Source of the DNA: Tyto alba
Taxonomy: Eukaryota > Chordata > Aves > Strigiformes > Tytonidae
Length of the DNA stretch: 64,000 nt
Assembly: GCF_018691265.1 (NCBI RefSeq)
Contig: NW_024881295.1
Span: 16,415,904 to 16,479,903, forward strand
Direction: 5' to 3'
Below are positions 59,346 through 64,000 of the stretch, piece after piece. Each line of letters opens with the position of its first letter. Position 1 is the first letter of the stretch. Under the pieces are notes generated by a model. The model worked only from the letters and a program-made list of their open reading frames with translations. It was not told the origin of the DNA and did not search any database. The position numbers and the translations under genes are program-made.

Positions 59346-62300
59346 AGAGATGCTGAACATCATCCTCTACCTGCCAGAGGCAGGGCTTCTGAGGACTTTG
59401 AGAAATGTTGAGCCTAAATTCCATCATATTCAACTTCCTTAGCATCACACAGGTCAGTGATTTGCACTCTTTCTAGAGGAAGTCCTCAAGGATTTTTTGG
59501 AACAATCTTCTTTCTTCTCCTCACCTGGACTCCAGAGTCCCTTTCCAGAATCCTCAGCTCCTCTCTTCTAGTTTCTGTTGCTTACTCCTCACTTTTCAAA
59601 TTCTGTAACTTCCCCCAGCTGTAGAAGTGCTGGCATGCAGCCCAAGCTAATAAACCTATCAAAGCCTATTAGCTTAGTAGCCACTCTATCCCACCCTGCA
59701 CCTCACCTCTACTGTTAGCATATCTTATTACTGTATTCACTTACTAGTTGGGAACAATCACACAGGAGGATCATAGCAATGACACAAGGGAATCAAAAGC
59801 TTTTGTGCTGTATTCTTCCTTATCCTTATCCAGAAAAACCATCCTTTTTTTTTCCTGAACCCCTCACCCCCACTTTGTTCTCTAACATTTTCTGACTTTG
59901 CACAAGAAAAATTGAGAGACTGTTCAATATGCTGACTCCAGAATTCTCCAATATAAAAAATGCTGGTTTGTTATGCCAGTATCTAGAAATGTAATATATA
60001 TAGTCACATCCATATCTACTGTGTCAGTCTGCTGCAAATGCAAAAAGATTAAAAACACTTTCTTCTTTTTTTGTGCAGGAATCATCTTCTCAACTAGATA
60101 CTAACATAGTCATCAGTTAATAAAGCAGCCAGACCTCCCTGAAAGGCAAGCCCCCTTGCCATAGGCAGGCATTCCCACAAACACTGGCTGGCACAAGCAC
60201 TGACTAGCAAGCAGAAATCCCATCTTTCCTTTCATAGGGTCCTATATCAGGTTTAACAAATTAGTCCGAAGGTGACATCCCATTATAAGCTCACATATAA
60301 ACACAAAAGATCTTTTTTAAAAATTAACTAGTGTATAAGAGAATTTCCTTCCTGTAATAAGGACAAGGGAGGGAAAGCAGAGCTATCAAAACAACACAAG
60401 GAATCTTCTCCTGCTATTTATCCAAAACATGAACAATTGACTGAGTCGCCTTCCACAGAATGTGTTGTAAACCTTGGTCTTAACCTCATTATGTTATCAC
60501 CATGCTGTGACGTTGACCAGGCTTGTGCCATCTGCAATTTCCAGTAAAGTGACAGAAGCATTTTCCTCTCAGCTTCCTATATTAGGCAGTCTATAGTTTT
60601 AATTCCTAAATGTACGTTATCTCTGTTCTAATGCACTATTTCAGGAATAATAAGCAGAAAGCCTCTGTATTAGTTACAGCCTCTCATGCAAGCTAACTTC
60701 AATTCCCCTCAAACTAGCTCCAATTTTCCTGACTGCACCAAGAGAATACATATCTGTTCTTTGCACAGGGTCACGCATGAGCTTTCTTCACTTGTAAATT
60801 TAGACAAAGTCTAAGCAGAGTTCATTAATAAAAAAAAATATGTTGCACTCAATACAACTCCCCTCCATTTGTGCAAGTTCAATAGTTTTCCAGTGAACAC
60901 ACTGCAGAAGTAAAACATAAAAACGGCTGAAGCCAATTTCAAGCATTTGTTATTACTACATTATTTTGTTATGGCATTTTTCTTAAAGCCAGTGACAAAG
61001 ACAATGCAGTGAGCATAAAAAGACAAAATCTGGGTTTTAGTATAAATGTGCATTTGAAAAATGAAAATGCTTCACAGTCCAAGTTTCCATCCCTACTCTT
61101 GATAAAAATGGCTTGAGGATTTATAGGAGTTATTATTATAGGAAGCCAGATTGCAGAGAACCAGTCAGAACATCTGTGTGGTACTTGGACTAAACTTGTA
61201 ATACATAATACCTAATCACAACTCCTTGCTAACACAGAAGGGAAGGAATTATTTATTAGACTCTTCTGTATTTGGCTCCCATGCTCATATCAATAACTGT
61301 GACATCACATCAAATAGGCCTTGCACCTAAAGACAAGGCTTATTAAATGGAGATATGACCATAAGTTACTGTTTTTGTATAGGCAAACGAAGCATGTGTC
61401 TCTTCAGGACTTCTGTAGAAGACATACAGCAGTAAGTATGCCCTGTTTGACCAATGGCTGATCACATCTGTGAAATTCATACAGAGCAGTTATTTCTCAA
61501 AACATTATTTAGCTATCATTTATCTGCTTTTACAGTGAAAAGGAGAGAAGCCACTCACACAATGCAGAATTTCTTTCTCTTCCCTCTACACCCTCTACTC
61601 CATTAGCCTGTTAAAAACAACTGATTGAATTTTTAACTCAGCCCCCAAAGAAAACATTGTTTGAAAAGTTATGATGAAACCTTAGAGATGGAATACTCAG
61701 ACCCTAAGGGAAAAGTGGCAGCTTCTTGGAAAACTGCTGTGTCACTCTCAGACCTTGTAAAACAGTTACTATCCATCATATGTTTTCTGTAGATAGCTTC
61801 TTCATGTCTCGGGAAGTTAAGGATGGCTCAAGAAACCAGGGATGTGGGAGTTTGTGGTAGCTTTACCCCTAAAAAAAATTGAATTGCAAAATGGAAATGA
61901 ATCAAGAGCTTTTACACAAGTGAAAATTTCTTCTGGGCAGCTACAAAGATTCTGTATATGTTCAGTCAGACGCACGCTTCTGCACAGTACACACATCTGT
62001 GCACACTATTAACCTACGTGCACACATGGCAGACATACCCTCCTTTTTGCTGTTTCAGTTTATAGCTTTTGGAGCTCTAGACTTCATAGCTACAAAATAA
62101 ATCTGATCACAAAATACATCCTCACAGGTACAAAAATAAATTTTAAAAAATCAAGTGAGTACATGAGCTTTTACAGGAACATATTATTAACCCCAGCTTC
62201 TTTCTAGTTGCTTCCATGTACAGTTTGGCTCTTTGAGAGTAAGGTCCCACTCTTCTGCAGTTTCTGCCATCTGGAATAGCTTTCCTTAAACTCCAAGTTT

Positions 62301-64000
62301 CATCTACTCTTTCATCTCATTCCAAAACACAACACATTTTTTCACCCTTATCTCACCCACTTGCCTCCATTTCCCCTCCCTATTGTTCAGTACTTTACTC
62401 ACTAACCACAACATACAACTCTTCACAATTCTGTGGAAAGTTTTGGAATGCAGCATATAACATACTCAAAAAGTTTGTTTCCCAAACAGCAGTATATACA
62501 TGACCAGACATATGCATATCACCTTGAGAAAACAAACAAAAAAAAAAATCCAAAACACACAAAACCCAACAACCACAACCACAAACAGGGACTAGCAGGA
62601 GATCACAGGACCAAAGGCTACTGAGCAATCACAGCTCCAGGATTTGATCTACAGAGCAGAATAGAGTCTTAATTCCACTAATGCAAGACGGTCATGAGAT
62701 ATTAAGTATCCAATTTTCCATTTTTAATTAATTTTTCCAGTAAGACCCAAAGAATAAAGTGTAATCAACCACACTCCCCATTTTACTTTCTTCTCCCCTT
62801 ACTTCTGTGAAACAGCTATTTAGATAAATTAATAATGCCTACTCAACCTCAAGGCTATAACATTTCTAAACTTTCCTGATATTATAATTCTTTTTTGGCT
62901 GGGTTTTTTTAAATTCTACTCACAAATAACATGAGTGTTTTGATAGACTGACCAGATGATTAAAAAGATATCTTGGAAAACAGATGCAGGATAGCAATTC
63001 AGCTCACAAGGTGCATATATTTTCTGATAGTAGAACAGTTTCAATATACCTCATTCAATTATGAATATACTCTCAACCTAGTATTAGCCAGCAGTCTCCT
63101 CACTGAAATAAGGCAAATATGCACAACCAATTAAACACAAGACAAAGAGTCCTGTAACCTTCAACTCAGCTTGATTTTCCTCTTTCAGCCTTGCAAGTCA
63201 GAACGTGCAATAAACATACTGTCTTTTATAGCCAGAGAATCAATTGAATCTGCTTTTCTTAAAAGTTATTAATTTTTGAAAGCTGCCATACTGAAGTGTT
63301 TTAAACATACAAACCATAATTCCTTGTTAAACATTATGTCAAGTCAACAAAGAGATAGTAGCAAAAGAGAAACAATACCAACTCACACGTTCTGTAAATA
63401 TAGAGAATAATTAAAAGTTAACAATCACTTATCTCCTCCTGCTTCTATTTTTAAACTTCTTCAAGGAGTCACGGTGGAAAAGCACTACACTACAAATTCT
63501 TTGTTAATTTTTTCAGGACTTTTCCAGCAAAGTCCTGAAGTTCACAATTTGTTTCACACTACACTTCAAGGATATTTAATCAAATGACTGCCTTCCAAGA
63601 AGAGCATGAATCATTTTAATTACATGTGTGAGCCATCCCAATTAGCCCTACTTTGCAAGTAGTGGCTTTTGTTTTCCTCCTCTGTTGCTTTAAAATTTCT
63701 TATGTCAGTAAATTTTAATCAGGAAATAGCATCCCAACTCTTAAATTCTGAGAGCAAGTTTTCATCCTGATCCAACCAGACAAGCAGGAGATTTGCTCAC
63801 ATATTTGGGAGGAAGAAAAATGTTTGCTGCTAATTCAGTGAATTGCGTTCCAGTGCTGGTTCGTGCTGTGCCCTTACTGAACAGGATTCTGTGCTATGAC
63901 TTCACGCTATGCCAAAAGTAAACACTCTTGACTTTTTATATGGACAGCTCTATCCCAAAGTACCAACACTGGCACCAGTGGTGACAGAGGAAAAGCTATA
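59346..64000. other. Non-coding stretch, no gene recognised
   Basis: AT-rich. A 9-bp inverted repeat, AAGCTAATA (59644-59652) against TATTAGCTT (59667-59675), is present. A CA-rich array at 62528-62587 is listed separately. No coding or RNA gene signal is recognised up to the window end. Confidence 0.6.
62528..62587. repeat. A/C-rich simple sequence
   Basis: 'aaaacaaacaaaaaaaaaaa' grades into 'caaaacacacaaaacccaac' and 'aaccacaaccacaaac'. The purine strand is almost only A and the rest C. It is of the same kind as the arrays at 47.26, 51.47 and 53.87 kb. Confidence 0.9.

Noticed and set aside
1..64000. CRISPR array, operons, prophage or bacterial genes
   Set aside because: There are no regularly spaced repeats, no gene packing and no ribosome-binding sites. 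Repeats and composition are those of a vertebrate genome.
1..64000. tRNA, rRNA, snRNA or known microRNA genes; endogenous retrovirus
   Set aside because: I saw no cloverleaf, rRNA core, U-snRNA or familiar microRNA seed hairpin, and no LTR pair, primer-binding site or gag/pol/env-like frame. A proper covariance-model and repeat-library search could overturn this.

Overview
This window looks like nuclear DNA from a bird, or a close sauropsid relative. It is AT-rich and shows no bacterial-style gene packing, operons or ribosome-binding sites. The best lineage marker is several CR1 LINE pieces with the typical avian 3' end (CR1 is the dominant avian LINE family): a 1.7-kb copy on the + strand near 34.2-35.9 kb, an internally deleted copy on the - strand near 15.4-16.6 kb, and 3'-tail fragments near 30.5 and 39.85 kb. 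I could not identify the species, the chromosome or any named host gene.

Layout. 0-5.9 kb: non-coding DNA with an old antisense CR1-like piece and an 85-bp palindromic ancient repeat. 5.9-15.4 kb: non-coding DNA with MIR-like SINE remains (10.17-10.38 kb is the most complete), a perfect 24-bp palindrome, a G-run and A/T tracts. 15.4-16.6 kb: CR1 on the minus strand, with an ORF1 esterase remnant and an ORF2 linker/RT remnant but no endonuclease between them. 17.43-17.63 kb: a small CpG-containing island with a near-perfect RFX (X-box) site and a second degenerate one. 17.6-34.2 kb: non-coding DNA with MIR-like pieces and one CR1 tail. 34.2-35.9 kb: CR1 reverse-transcriptase pseudogene on the plus strand, disabled by stops and frame changes. 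36-40.8 kb: non-coding. 40.9-41.2 kb: a CpG-containing segment ending in an ATG and a consensus splice donor, the best candidate exon here. 41.2-64 kb: non-coding DNA with long A tracts, CAAA-type arrays, an L3/MIR-like tail at 45.3 kb and MIR-like pieces at 58.6 and 59.2 kb.

No genes work together here in any way I can see. The window is best read as intergenic or intronic DNA. The long A tracts lie mostly on the + strand (about 22 A or CAAA tracts against 6 T tracts). That would fit the intron of a minus-strand gene, but this is inference only. Almost all ORFs in the window look like chance frames; the exceptions are CR1 remnants. I found no convincing undescribed biological system. The items most worth a second look are the RFX-site island, the candidate first exon at 41.2 kb, the endonuclease-less CR1 and the tract asymmetry.
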